DNA of 64,000 bases from Duganella sp. sic0402 (GTDB taxonomy: Bacteria; Pseudomonadota; Gammaproteobacteria; Burkholderiales; Burkholderiaceae_D), in the NCBI RefSeq assembly GCF_019219065.1, contig NZ_JAHUWK010000001.1, positions 1,116,001 to 1,180,000 on the forward strand. The letters are read 5' to 3'. Below are positions 25,942 through 34,632 of this stretch, piece after piece. The position numbers and the translations under genes were made by a program. The notes under the pieces were generated by a model. That model was given only the letters and a program-made list of their open reading frames with translations. It had not been told where the DNA came from and ran no database searches. Each line of letters starts with the position of its first letter. Within the stretch, counting starts at the first letter, position 1.

Positions 25942-27618
25942 ATGACACAGCCTCAAAATCTAGTAGAACAGTACGGCCCGCGCGATGCGATGGAGTATGA
26001 CGTCGTCATCGTCGGCGGCGGCCCGGCAGGCTTGTCGGCAGCCATCAAGATCAAGCAGCTGGCGGCGGAAAAAGGCCAGGAAGTGTCGGTTGTCGTGCTG
26101 GAAAAAGGCGGCGAACTCGGTGCGCATATCCTGTCCGGCGCCGTGATGGACCCGCAGGCGCTGACCGAACTGATCCCTGACTGGAAAGAAAAAGGCGCGC
26201 CGCTGAACACCCCGGTCACCGAAGACCGTGTGCTGTTCCTGACCGAAACCGGCGCCATCAAAACCCCTAACCTGCTGCTGCCGAAGTGCTTCGAAAACCA
26301 CGGCAACTACGTGATCTCGCTGGGCAATGTGGTGCGCTGGCTGGGCCAGCAAGCCGAAGCGCTGGGCGTGGAAATCTTCCCTGGCTTCGCCGCAGCGGAA
26401 ATTCTCTACACCGACGACGGCCAGGTCAAAGGCGTTGCTACCGGCAATATGGGCGTCAAGCGCGACGGCGAAGCCGGTCCGGAATTCCAGCTGGGCATGG
26501 AATTGCACGGCAAATACACGCTGTTCGCCGAAGGCGCGCGCGGCCACCTCGGCAAGCAACTGATGGCCAAGTTCGACCTGAACAAGGGCAAGGACCCGCA
26601 ATCCTACGGCATCGGTATTAAAGAGCTGTGGGAAATCGATCCTGCCAAGCACCAGCCCGGCCTGGTGATCCACACCACCGGCTGGCCGCTGGACAGCAAA
26701 ACCTACGGCGGCTCCTTCCTGTACCACCTGGAAAACAACCAGGTGATGGTCGGCTATGTGGTGGGCCTGAATTACGAAAATCCGTATCTCTCGCCTTATG
26801 AGGAATTCCAGCGCTACAAGACCCACCCGGAAATCCGTCAATTCCTGGAAGGCGGCAAGCGCATTTCCTACGGCGCGCGCGCGATCACCGCTGGCGGCTT
26901 GCAATCGCTGCCGAAGCTGGTATTCCCGGGCGGCGCGCTGATCGGCTGCGACGCCGGTTTCCTGAACATGAGCCGCATCAAGGGTTCGCACGCCGCGATC
27001 AAGTCCGGCATGCTGGCTGCCGAATCGGCGTTCGAGGCGCTGTCCACCGGCCGCCAGGGCGATGAGCTGGCCTCCTACCCTGTCGCGTTCGAGCAGTCGT
27101 GGCTGCACGAGGAACTGCATGTGGCGCGCAACGTCAAGCCATGGCTGAACAAGGGCCTGTACCTGGGCTCGCTGATGGTCGGCATCGACCAGATCGTGTT
27201 CCGTGGCAAAGCGCCGTGGACACTGCGCCATTCGCATGCCGATCACGAGTGCCTGAAGCCGGCCTCGCAGTTCGCGCCGATTAATTACCCTAAACCGGAT
27301 GGCAAGCTGACCTTCGACCGCCTGTCGTCGGTATTCATCTCGAATACCAACCACGCGGAAGACCAGCCTATCCACCTGACCTTGAAGAATCCGAGCGTGC
27401 CGGTGGATGTCAACCTGGCGCAGTACGCCGGCCCGGAAGCACGCTACTGTCCGGCCGGCGTGTATGAATTCGTCAAGAACGACGACGGCGCCGACCGCCT
27501 GCAGATCAACGCACAGAACTGTGTGCACTGCAAGACCTGCGATATCAAGGACCCGACCCAGAATATCGTCTGGGTCACGCCGGAAGGTGGCGGCGGGCCG
27601 AATTACCCAAACATGTAA
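25942..27618 (+). CDS. Electron transfer flavoprotein-ubiquinone oxidoreductase
   Basis: The protein has 558 residues, the usual length. The N-terminal FAD-binding motif VVIVGGGPAGLSAA lies near residue 21, and a ubiquinone-binding membrane-associated segment lies in the middle. The C-terminus binds one 4Fe-4S cluster through a cysteine in YCPAGVYEF and the CVHCKTC motif near 535. It passes electrons from reduced ETF, generated by acyl-CoA dehydrogenases, to ubiquinone at the inner membrane. This fits the surrounding fatty-acid and ketone-body genes. It is monocistronic, with a strong terminator 17 bp after the stop. Confidence 0.97.
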   Translation: MTQPQNLVEQYGPRDAMEYDVVIVGGGPAGLSAAIKIKQLAAEKGQEVSVVVLEKGGELGAHILSGAVMDPQALTELIPDWKEKGAPLNTPVTEDRVLFLTETGAIKTPNLLLPKCFENHGNYVISLGNVVRWLGQQAEALGVEIFPGFAAAEILYTDDGQVKGVATGNMGVKRDGEAGPEFQLGMELHGKYTLFAEGARGHLGKQLMAKFDLNKGKDPQSYGIGIKELWEIDPAKHQPGLVIHTTGWPLDSKTYGGSFLYHLENNQVMVGYVVGLNYENPYLSPYEEFQRYKTHPEIRQFLEGGKRISYGARAITAGGLQSLPKLVFPGGALIGCDAGFLNMSRIKGSHAAIKSGMLAAESAFEALSTGRQGDELASYPVAFEQSWLHEELHVARNVKPWLNKGLYLGSLMVGIDQIVFRGKAPWTLRHSHADHECLKPASQFAPINYPKPDGKLTFDRLSSVFISNTNHAEDQPIHLTLKNPSVPVDVNLAQYAGPEARYCPAGVYEFVKNDDGADRLQINAQNCVHCKTCDIKDPTQNIVWVTPEGGGGPNYPNM

Positions 27619-27635
27619 TTAAAGCAACAACCAAG

Positions 27636-27668
27636 ACAGCGCGGCCCGCCAGCCGCGCTGTTTTTATT
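27636..27668 (+). terminator. Intrinsic terminator of ETF-QO gene
   Basis: ACAGCGCGGC and GCCGCGCTGT form a perfect 10-bp stem around a 6-nt loop, followed by TTTTATTT. It begins 17 bp after the stop codon and separates the metabolic genes from the flagellar locus. Confidence 0.85.
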
Positions 27669-27764
27669 TGATCCCCGGCAGTAATCGGCTCATAATCAGC
27701 AGGCGGGAAACGTCGGTAAACTGCGGCTTCCAGGGATAAATGAAAATATTTTGAGAAATTTCCT

Positions 27765-27791
27765 TAAAGCATTTAATGTCCTTCCAGATAC
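27765..27791 (+). promoter_or_regulatory. Probable sigma28 (FliA) promoter of the flagellin gene
   Basis: TAAAGCAT, an 11-bp spacer and CCAGATAC match the sigma28 consensus TAAAGTTT-N11-GCCGATAA at most key positions with exact spacing. It lies about 70 bp before the flagellin ATG, and fliA is encoded in the same locus. Confidence 0.65.
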
Positions 27792-27863
27792 GGTCGTCTT
27801 GTACTTGGGAGAGCGAAATAGATTCGTTGCTCCGAACTGAATCCACCTACCAGGAGTTATTTC

Positions 27864-28760
27864 ATGCTGAGCCTTCACACCAATTCCGCGGCCCTTTCCG
27901 CACAAAGCTCGATCTCGCGCACCCAGTCGAATCTGTCGACCTCGCAAACCCGCCTGAGCACCGGCTATCGTGTTAATTCGGCAATGGACGACGCTGCAGG
28001 CCTGCAGATCGCAACCCGCCTGAAAGCACAAACCAGCGGCATGGCCATGGCGATGCGCAACACCCAGAACTCGATCTCGATGCTGCAAACCGGCGAAGGC
28101 GCACTGGACGAAACCACCACCATCCTGGTCCGCATGAAGGATCTGGCGACCCAGTCGGCTGACGCATCGTCGACCGATGATGACCGTGTCGCAATGCAAG
28201 CTGAATTCGACGCACTGTCGAACGAACTGAGCAACATCGTCGGCAACACCTCGTTCGGCGGCACCGCGCTGTTCAAGGACACCGACGGTACTTTCACCGC
28301 AGCCCTGAACTTCCAGATCGGTGCTGGCACGGAAGAAAAAATGAGTGTCGACCTGAGCACCTCGGTGTCGGACATGAATGACAAGATCGTGTTGGCAGCC
28401 ACCAAGTTCGTATCGACCGGCGCCGCCGGCGACGCGGGCGTAGTTGCTGGCGGCGCTGCTGGCACCGAAATCGATAAAGACACCGCCAACGCCACCATCG
28501 ACCTTCTGAAAGACGCGATTGACGCCGTCGGCACCCTGCGCTCGGCACTGGGCGCGGTTGCAAACCGCCTGGACCACGTCTACAACAACTTGCAAAACAT
28601 CTCCAGCAACACCACTGCCGCTACCGGCCGTATCATGGACACCGACTTCGCTGCTGAGTCGTCGAACATGACTTCGTCGCAGATGCTGCTGCAAGCTGGC
28701 ACCGCGATGCTGAAGCAGTCGAACAGCACCTCGTCGCTGGTTATGTCCCTGCTGCAGTAA
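27864..28760 (+). CDS. fliC: Flagellin (lateral/LafA-like)
   Basis: The protein has 298 residues, short for a flagellin. The conserved D0/D1 N-terminus begins MLSLHTNSAALSAQ and includes RLSTGYRVNSAMDDAAGLQIA; the conserved C-terminus ends with TAMLKQSNSTSSLVMSLLQ. The central variable part (about 160-205) is only a small domain. The start MLS-TN and overall length resemble lateral (LafA) flagellins, which fits the layout of the whole locus. It is exported by the type III apparatus encoded here and forms the filament. CAGGAG precedes the ATG, a sigma28 promoter lies upstream and a terminator follows. Confidence 0.95.
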   Translation: MLSLHTNSAALSAQSSISRTQSNLSTSQTRLSTGYRVNSAMDDAAGLQIATRLKAQTSGMAMAMRNTQNSISMLQTGEGALDETTTILVRMKDLATQSADASSTDDDRVAMQAEFDALSNELSNIVGNTSFGGTALFKDTDGTFTAALNFQIGAGTEEKMSVDLSTSVSDMNDKIVLAATKFVSTGAAGDAGVVAGGAAGTEIDKDTANATIDLLKDAIDAVGTLRSALGAVANRLDHVYNNLQNISSNTTAATGRIMDTDFAAESSNMTSSQMLLQAGTAMLKQSNSTSSLVMSLLQ

Positions 28761-28770
28761 TCGTAGTAAG

Positions 28771-28796
28771 ATCCGGATATGCCAGCATATCCGGAT
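28771..28796 (+). other. 11-bp perfect hairpin after flagellin stop
   Basis: ATCCGGATATG and CATATCCGGAT form a perfect 11-bp stem closing a 4-nt loop ten bases after the stop. No T-run follows, so it probably protects the abundant flagellin mRNA from 3' decay rather than ending transcription; the true terminator lies just downstream. Confidence 0.55.
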
Positions 28797-28806
28797 GCTA
28801 CCAAGG

Positions 28807-28837
28807 GCCAACCGGAGATTTTCGGTTGGCTTTTTTT
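28807..28837 (+). terminator. Intrinsic terminator of flagellin gene
   Basis: GCCAACCG and CGGTTGGC form an 8-bp stem with an 8-nt loop followed by T7. It ends the flagellin transcript about 45 bp after the stop codon. The next gene starts 28 bp later, so it needs read-through or its own promoter. Confidence 0.85.
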
Positions 28838-28865
28838 CTATTCGTAACGTGAGAAAGCGAGTCTG

Positions 28866-29813
28866 ATGGCTGTAGATCGTATCGGAGCGGCACCACGCGC
28901 ACTGAGCGTCCCGGACCGGCCGCTGGCGCAGCCAGGCCAGGTCACGCGCGTGCCCGGCAGCGAAGGCTCGCTTGATATCGATTTCCCGGTCGGCCCGCTC
29001 GCCCCTGGAGGCGCCAACGGCACCGGCGGCCCGAATGCGGTCGGCGCCATCCTCGACGGCCCCGACGCCCGCCAATTGCCGCCCGGCGCGGCCGAAGCAC
29101 TGGCCAGCGCACTGGCCGACGTGCCGGACGGCGCCGATCCGGCCGCCATGCGTCCCAACCAGGTATTCCTGTCGCGTCAGCTGGTCTGGCAGCCCCCCGA
29201 CACCAATCTGATGGCCGCTTCCTGGCAGGTGATGATACGCACCTACGCAGAACAGCGCGCCGCCTGGCTGGAACAGGCAAGCGGCCGGCACCTGCCATCG
29301 AGCCTGTTCATGGCCGATCACACGCCGCGCGACAGCCGTCCCGGCATGCCGCTGGTAACCGAAATGGAACCATGGCGCTTTGCCGTGTTCGCCTGGGGCG
29401 CTGAGCGCCTGGTGCTGAGGGTGGTGGTCAAGGATGATGAAGAATATGAACGCAATCGCCGTCGCCGTTCGCGCGTAGCGCTGCGGCTGGAGCTGATGCT
29501 GCCCGGCATAGGCCGGGTGGTGATTCAGATGGAACCGGCCAGCAGCAATGGCGTGGTAATGGAAATCGGCGCGACGCAAACTGCGGCGATGCAGCACATG
29601 CGCGACCTCCTGCCGCAACTGGCGGCCGTGGTCAGCCGTTCCGGCCTGACGATATTGCGCTTCCGCCTGCGCCGCGAGCTGCCGGCCCCGGCGGGCGAAC
29701 ACAGCCATCCGACCCGTCTGCATACCGCCGCGCTGACCTTGGCGCTGTTCAAGGCGATGGCCGAAGTGGCGACACTGCTGTCCCAGCCAGTCCTTGCCGA
29801 CGAGCTCCAATAA
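28866..29813 (+). CDS. FliK-like flagellar hook-length-control-family protein
   Basis: The protein has 315 residues. The N-terminal third is proline/glycine/alanine-rich and probably disordered. The C-terminal region (about 200-275) follows the pattern of the FliK C-terminal Flg_hook domain: LRLELMLPGIGRVVIQME, then a short strand pair and a helix MQHMRDLLPQLAAVV ending in a strand. A typical fliK is also present at 45434, so this would be a second, divergent member, perhaps a substrate-specificity or filament-length factor. The assignment rests on pattern similarity only. It lies between flagellin and a methyltransferase gene. Confidence 0.55.
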   Translation: MAVDRIGAAPRALSVPDRPLAQPGQVTRVPGSEGSLDIDFPVGPLAPGGANGTGGPNAVGAILDGPDARQLPPGAAEALASALADVPDGADPAAMRPNQVFLSRQLVWQPPDTNLMAASWQVMIRTYAEQRAAWLEQASGRHLPSSLFMADHTPRDSRPGMPLVTEMEPWRFAVFAWGAERLVLRVVVKDDEEYERNRRRRSRVALRLELMLPGIGRVVIQMEPASSNGVVMEIGATQTAAMQHMRDLLPQLAAVVSRSGLTILRFRLRRELPAPAGEHSHPTRLHTAALTLALFKAMAEVATLLSQPVLADELQ

Positions 29814-29836
29814 ACCCTGCTGCACAGCCTCACAGC

Positions 29837-30607
29837 ATGCCGACCCAACACCAGTCCACACCGGCCAGCGTTGCCTGCCCGGTCTGCGCCGTCGCGACCG
29901 TGATCCATGACGTCGTGGATTTCAACAAGAGCTGCGAGGAAGCGCGCCAGCACTTCCTGCCGCTATCGGGGCGGCCGATCTATTACCACCGCTGCACCGG
30001 CTGCGGATTCGTGCTGGCGCCGGAATTCAGCAGCTGGAGCGAGCAGGAATTCCAGCAGCATATCTATAACGAGCGCTATATCGAGATCGATCCGGACTAC
30101 GTCAGCAGGCGGCCATTGGCCAATGCGGAATTCGTGCGCCAGCTGTTTGGCGACAGCCGTCAGTTGATCCGTCATCTGGACTACGGCGGCGGCGCGGGTG
30201 TGCTGTCGGAGGCCTTGCGCGGCCAAGGCTGGGACTCGACCAGCTATGATCCGTTCCCGCGCAGCGAGCAGAAAATCGCGGCGCTCGGCAAGTTCAACCT
30301 GATCACCGCCTTTGAGGTTTTCGAGCACGTACCGGATGTGACCGAGCTGATGAACAATCTCGGCACGCTGATGGAAAACGAGTGCATGGTGATCTTCTCG
30401 ACCCTGCTATCGGACGGGCATATCCAGCCCAACACCCGCCTGACCTGGTGGTATGCCTCGCCACGCAACGGCCACATCAGTCTGTTCTCCAACAGAAGCT
30501 TGGTGCTGCTGGCCGAACAGCGCGGCCTGCAATTCGGCAGCTTCAACGGCGGCACCCACTGCCTGTTCAACCGCCTGCCCGCCTGGGCGCAAAAGCTGCA
30601 CGGCTAG
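29837..30607 (+). CDS. SAM-dependent methyltransferase with N-terminal zinc ribbon
   Basis: The protein has 256 residues. Two cysteine pairs, CPVC near residue 14 and CTGC near 53, suggest a zinc ribbon. The class I methyltransferase motif LDYGGGAGVL lies near 112, and FEVFEHVPD near 155 is the typical motif after the fourth strand. This arrangement is common in methyltransferases acting on sugars and glycoconjugates. Its position between flagellin and flhA suggests modification of flagellin or its glycan, but this is inferred from context. The last 4 bp overlap the convergent flhA stop. Confidence 0.82.
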   Translation: MPTQHQSTPASVACPVCAVATVIHDVVDFNKSCEEARQHFLPLSGRPIYYHRCTGCGFVLAPEFSSWSEQEFQQHIYNERYIEIDPDYVSRRPLANAEFVRQLFGDSRQLIRHLDYGGGAGVLSEALRGQGWDSTSYDPFPRSEQKIAALGKFNLITAFEVFEHVPDVTELMNNLGTLMENECMVIFSTLLSDGHIQPNTRLTWWYASPRNGHISLFSNRSLVLLAEQRGLQFGSFNGGTHCLFNRLPAWAQKLHG

Positions 30608-32691
30608 CCGACGGTGCCGATGATGCTGACTTCGCGGTTTTCCGGGATTTCGTTGTAGGAGAGGACGTGCAGGCCGGGGGCGAACAGGCGCGCGTAACGC
30701 GCCAGCAGCGGCCGGATCTGCGGCAGCACCAGCAGCAACGGCGGCGTCGCCTGCTGTTTCATCTGCTCGCGCGCTACTGGCATGTTGACCTGCAATTGCG
30801 ACAGCAGGTGCGGGTCGATCGGGTAGTTGTCCAGCACGACTTTGCCGCTCTGGCGCGCCTGGTTCAGGGAACCCAGCAGCATATTCTCCAGGTCGCCGCC
30901 CAGATTGAACGCCTGCATTTCGGTTTTCTGGCCGAACAGCGCGGTGACGATCTGGCGCCGTAACGCGCAGCGCACTTCCGCCGCCAGCAGGATCGGGTCT
31001 TTGGTGGTTTCCGAGCTGTCCACCAGCGTGGTGGCGATCGGCACGATGTCTTTCAGTGATACATTTTCCGCCAGCAGCACGCGGAACACGCGCAGCAGCT
31101 GGGTGTGGGTCAGCGACTTGTCCAGCGCCGCCGCCAGCTTGGGCGCGATCGCGGTCAGGCGCTCCAACAGCGCCGGCACGTCTTCATGGCGGAACAGTTC
31201 CGGCAGGTATTCGCGGATCAGCTTGGACAAGTGGGTGGCGATCGCGCTCGGCGTCTCCACCACCTGGTAGCCCAGCCCCAGCGCATTGGCTTTCTCGCTG
31301 GTTTCGATCCAGGTCACCGGCATGCCATAGGCCGGTTCGATGCCGGGGATGCCGTCGATCTGGCCATACACATTCGGCGACGGGATCGCCATCAGGCGGT
31401 CGGCAAACACTTCCGCCTGCGACACCACGCTGCCCGACAGGATCACCGAATACTGTGTCGGTTTCAGGCCCAGGTCGTCACGCACGGTGATGCTCGGCAG
31501 CAGCAGTCCCATCGCTTCGGAGATGCTCTGGCGCACGCCCTTGACGCGCTTGGTCAGCGGCTCGCCATGCGCCTTGTCGATCAAGGTCACCAGCTTGTAG
31601 CCGACCGCCACTTGCAGCGGCTGCACCGCTGGCAGGCTGTGCCAGTCGAGATCCGGCTGGCGGTCGTCGCGCAGCGCGGCTTCAATCGCATCGGTGTTGC
31701 TGATGTCGGGCTTCTGCACCCGGTTCAATAGCTTCCAGCCGACATAGGCCAGCACCAGTGCGAACGGCGCGAACATCTGCCATGGCATGCCCGGCACCAT
31801 GGCCAGGATCATCATCATGCCGGCCGCGCTGAACATCACTTGCGGCGAGGTCAGCACCTGGCTGCCCACCTGCTGCTCGAAGTCGCCCGAGTCCGAGATA
31901 CGGGTCACCAGGATCGCGGCCGCAGCCGACAGCAGCAGCGCCGGGATCTGCGCCACCAGGCCGTCACCGATGGTCAGCAATGCGTATTGCTTGAAGGCGT
32001 CGCCGAACGACATGTCCTGCATCAGCGCGCCAATCGCCACGCCGCCGACCATATTGATGATCAGAATCAGGATCGACGCCACGGCGTCGCCGCGCACGAA
32101 TTTCGACGCACCGTCCATGGCGCCGTAGAAGTCGGCTTCCGAGGCCACTTCCATACGGCGCAGCTGGGCTTTTTCCTGGTTGATCAGGCCGGCATTCAGG
32201 TCGGCGTCAATCGCCATCTGCTTGCCTGGCAAGGCGTCCAGCGTAAAGCGCGCCGACACCTCGGAAATCCGCTCCGCGCCTTTAGTCACCACCATGAAGT
32301 TGATGATCATCAGGATCACGAACACCACGATACCGACCACGTAGTTACCACCGACCACCACATTGCCGAAGGCCTCGATCACATGACCGGCCGCGGCCGT
32401 GCCCTCATGGCCGTGCAGCAGCACCACCCGCGTCGACGCGACGTTCAGCGTCAGCCGCAGCATGGTGGTGGCCAGGATCACTGTCGGGAACACCGAGAAG
32501 TCCAGCGGCCGCTTGGCCGAGACCGACACCAGGATGACGATCAGCGCCACCACGATATTGAACGTGAACATCACGTCCAGCAATATCGGCGGCAACGGCA
32601 GGATGATCATCGCCAGGATGATCAGCAGGAATGCCGGCGTGGCAAACTTGTGGCGACGTGCCTCTGCAATCAGCGTCTTGAGAAAATTCAC
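30604..32691 (-). CDS. flhA: Flagellar biosynthesis protein FlhA
   Basis: The protein has 695 residues, normal length. Eight membrane segments fill about 20-320, with the FHIPEP-family cytoplasmic loop (KGAERISEVSARFTLDALPGKQMAIDADL) near 140-170. The large cytoplasmic domain forms the nonameric export ring that docks chaperone-substrate complexes. Proton-channel residues in the membrane part look conserved. It is last in the flhB-direction operon, and its start overlaps the flhB stop by 4 bp. In this locus flhA follows flhB directly and no flhF/flhG genes follow, unlike polar systems. Confidence 0.97.
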   Translation of the reverse strand: MNFLKTLIAEARRHKFATPAFLLIILAMIILPLPPILLDVMFTFNIVVALIVILVSVSAKRPLDFSVFPTVILATTMLRLTLNVASTRVVLLHGHEGTAAAGHVIEAFGNVVVGGNYVVGIVVFVILMIINFMVVTKGAERISEVSARFTLDALPGKQMAIDADLNAGLINQEKAQLRRMEVASEADFYGAMDGASKFVRGDAVASILILIINMVGGVAIGALMQDMSFGDAFKQYALLTIGDGLVAQIPALLLSAAAAILVTRISDSGDFEQQVGSQVLTSPQVMFSAAGMMMILAMVPGMPWQMFAPFALVLAYVGWKLLNRVQKPDISNTDAIEAALRDDRQPDLDWHSLPAVQPLQVAVGYKLVTLIDKAHGEPLTKRVKGVRQSISEAMGLLLPSITVRDDLGLKPTQYSVILSGSVVSQAEVFADRLMAIPSPNVYGQIDGIPGIEPAYGMPVTWIETSEKANALGLGYQVVETPSAIATHLSKLIREYLPELFRHEDVPALLERLTAIAPKLAAALDKSLTHTQLLRVFRVLLAENVSLKDIVPIATTLVDSSETTKDPILLAAEVRCALRRQIVTALFGQKTEMQAFNLGGDLENMLLGSLNQARQSGKVVLDNYPIDPHLLSQLQVNMPVAREQMKQQATPPLLLVLPQIRPLLARYARLFAPGLHVLSYNEIPENREVSIIGTVG

Positions 32692-33830
32692 TGCTTAACC
32701 TCGCTCATGGATGTGGGCACAACAACTTCATGTTCATTTGGACGCAGCGGCTCGGCGTTGCGCCGGCCGGCGCGGAAAGCCTGCAATTGCAGCACATAGT
32801 TCAGCACCTGCGACACCGCCTGGTACAGCTGCACCGGGATCTGCTGGTTGACCTGGCTGGTGTTGTAGATGGCCCGCGCCAGCGGCGGCAGTTCCATCAC
32901 TTCAATCTTGAATTCGGCCGCCAGCATCTTGATGTACAGCGCGATTTCATCCACGCCCTTGGCCACCACATACGGCGCGGCCGCCTTGTCCAGATCGTAT
33001 TTCAGCGCCACCGCATAGTGCTCCGGGTTGACGATCACCACGTCGGCGGTCGGCACGCTCTTGCGCGCGCTGCGCCGCGCCATGGCGCGCTGCAACTGGC
33101 GGATGCGGCCCTTGACTTCGGGCCGGCCCTCGGTGGTCTTGTGTTCTTCCTTCAGGTCCTGCTTGGACATCCGCTGGTTCTTGGCAAAAAACCAGGCCTG
33201 CGCCGGCACGTCGATCAGCGCGAAGATGATAAACACCGCCACCAGCGACATCAGGCCGTCCAGCATCAGGTTCGAACCGGACAGCAGCGCCTGCCCCAGC
33301 GGCATCATCTGCAGCTGGGTGTAGTCCGGCACCATGCTGCGCGCCACATGGATCAGCACGGCGATCAGCACGCCCGCCTTGCCGATCGAGATCAGCAGCT
33401 CAAACGCGTGCTTGCCGCTGAACAGCCGGCCGATATTGGCGACCGGACTCATACGCGACAGCTTGGGCTCCCAGTTCTTCATCGAGATCACCCAGCCGCC
33501 TGGCACCATCGCGCCCAGCACGATAAACAGCGGCACCACGAACAGCGGCAGCAGCATCTTGATCAGCAGCCACATCGAACTGCTGAACACATTCGACATG
33601 GCGTTATCGATCGCGCCTTCACTGTCCAGCGGCGCAAAGCTCTGGTGGAACACCTCATTCATTTCCGTCATATACGCCGGCAGCATGTAGACAAACAGCT
33701 TCAGGCTGACCAGGATGCCGATCGCGGTCGACAGGTCGCGCGAGCGGACCACCTGCCCTTCCTGGCGGGATTTCTTCAGCTTCTGCTGTGAAGCCTTTTC
33801 TGTTTTATCGCCAGTGCTGTCGTCAGCCAT
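32688..33830 (-). CDS. flhB: Flagellar export switch protein FlhB with NPEH motif
   Basis: The protein has 380 residues. An N-terminal four-segment membrane domain (about 30-210) is followed by the cytoplasmic switch domain. The autocleavage site, normally N-P-T-H, reads Asn268-Pro-Glu-His271 here. Cleavage occurs by cyclisation of the asparagine, which is present, but the Thr to Glu change may alter rate or specificity switching. It changes the export gate from hook to filament substrates together with FliK. A proline/acidic-rich tail follows. The start overlaps the end of fliR by 8 bp. Confidence 0.96.
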   Translation of the reverse strand: MADDSTGDKTEKASQQKLKKSRQEGQVVRSRDLSTAIGILVSLKLFVYMLPAYMTEMNEVFHQSFAPLDSEGAIDNAMSNVFSSSMWLLIKMLLPLFVVPLFIVLGAMVPGGWVISMKNWEPKLSRMSPVANIGRLFSGKHAFELLISIGKAGVLIAVLIHVARSMVPDYTQLQMMPLGQALLSGSNLMLDGLMSLVAVFIIFALIDVPAQAWFFAKNQRMSKQDLKEEHKTTEGRPEVKGRIRQLQRAMARRSARKSVPTADVVIVNPEHYAVALKYDLDKAAAPYVVAKGVDEIALYIKMLAAEFKIEVMELPPLARAIYNTSQVNQQIPVQLYQAVSQVLNYVLQLQAFRAGRRNAEPLRPNEHEVVVPTSMSEVKQ

Positions 33831-34614
33831 GCGCCACCTGCATTTGCTGACGTATCATCTCCAGCACCATATTGGTCATGCGGACATAATGTTCGGGGAT
33901 GAAACGCACCACCTGGGCCAGCATCATCAGGCCAAAGATGGTAATCACGGAAAAGCCCAGCGCGAACAGGTTCAGGCTGGGCGCCACACGGTTCAGGAAG
34001 CCGAAGCCGATCTGCACCACCATGGTTGAAAACACCACCGGCAGCGCCAGCAGCATCGCCGCCGAGAAGATCCAGGCGACGTTGTAGGCCACCGCCTCCA
34101 GCAGGTGGTTGCCGAAGCCCTGCCCCAGCGGCCAGGCCTTGAAGCTCTGGCCGATGACGTTGGCGATCACCAGGTGGCCGTCGATGGCGAAGAACACGAT
34201 GATGGCCAGCGTCGACAGCAGCGCCGAGGTGACGTCCGACGACTGGCCGTTGAGCGGGTCGTTCATCACCGCCATCGACAGGCCCATCTGCGACGACACC
34301 ATGAAGCCGAGCACGCCGATCACCGACATCGCAAAGTGGAACGCCAGTCCCAGCACGAAGCCGATCAGCGCCTGCTCGATGGTGGCCACCACGCCGTGCA
34401 GCGAAAACGGATTGATCGCCGCCGGCCCCCAGTCCATGCCGCTGGTCAGCGGCAGCATCAGGATCGCCAGCACCAGCGCGATCAGGATGCGGATGGTGGT
34501 CGGCGTGACCGCCTCGCCCAGCACCGGCGCACCGATAAACATCGCCAGGATGCGGCAGAACGGCCACCAGATGGCGGTCAGCAGCGGCAGCAACTGGGAG
34601 AGTATCGGTTCCAT
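33823..34614 (-). CDS. fliR: Flagellar export gate protein FliR
   Basis: The protein has 263 residues, six hydrophobic segments, with the family region RILAMFIGAPVLGE near the start and a C-terminal ALPVVF and NRVAPSLNLFALGF stretch. FliR with FliP and FliQ forms the helical export gate at the centre of the MS ring. It lies between fliQ (18 bp gap) and flhB (8-bp overlap), the same order as in lateral and Flag-2 loci. The overlap with flhB suggests translational coupling. Confidence 0.95.
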   Translation of the reverse strand: MEPILSQLLPLLTAIWWPFCRILAMFIGAPVLGEAVTPTTIRILIALVLAILMLPLTSGMDWGPAAINPFSLHGVVATIEQALIGFVLGLAFHFAMSVIGVLGFMVSSQMGLSMAVMNDPLNGQSSDVTSALLSTLAIIVFFAIDGHLVIANVIGQSFKAWPLGQGFGNHLLEAVAYNVAWIFSAAMLLALPVVFSTMVVQIGFGFLNRVAPSLNLFALGFSVITIFGLMMLAQVVRFIPEHYVRMTNMVLEMIRQQMQVAHG

Positions 34615-34632
34615 GGGGGCAGACGCGGCTGG

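Noticed and set aside
25960..27528. Long open frame opposite ETF-QO
   Set aside because: Antisense shadow with biased composition and no ribosome-binding site.
27696..29861. Long frame opposite flagellin and the FliK-like gene
   Set aside because: It spans the flagellin promoter and terminator on the other strand and resembles no protein family.
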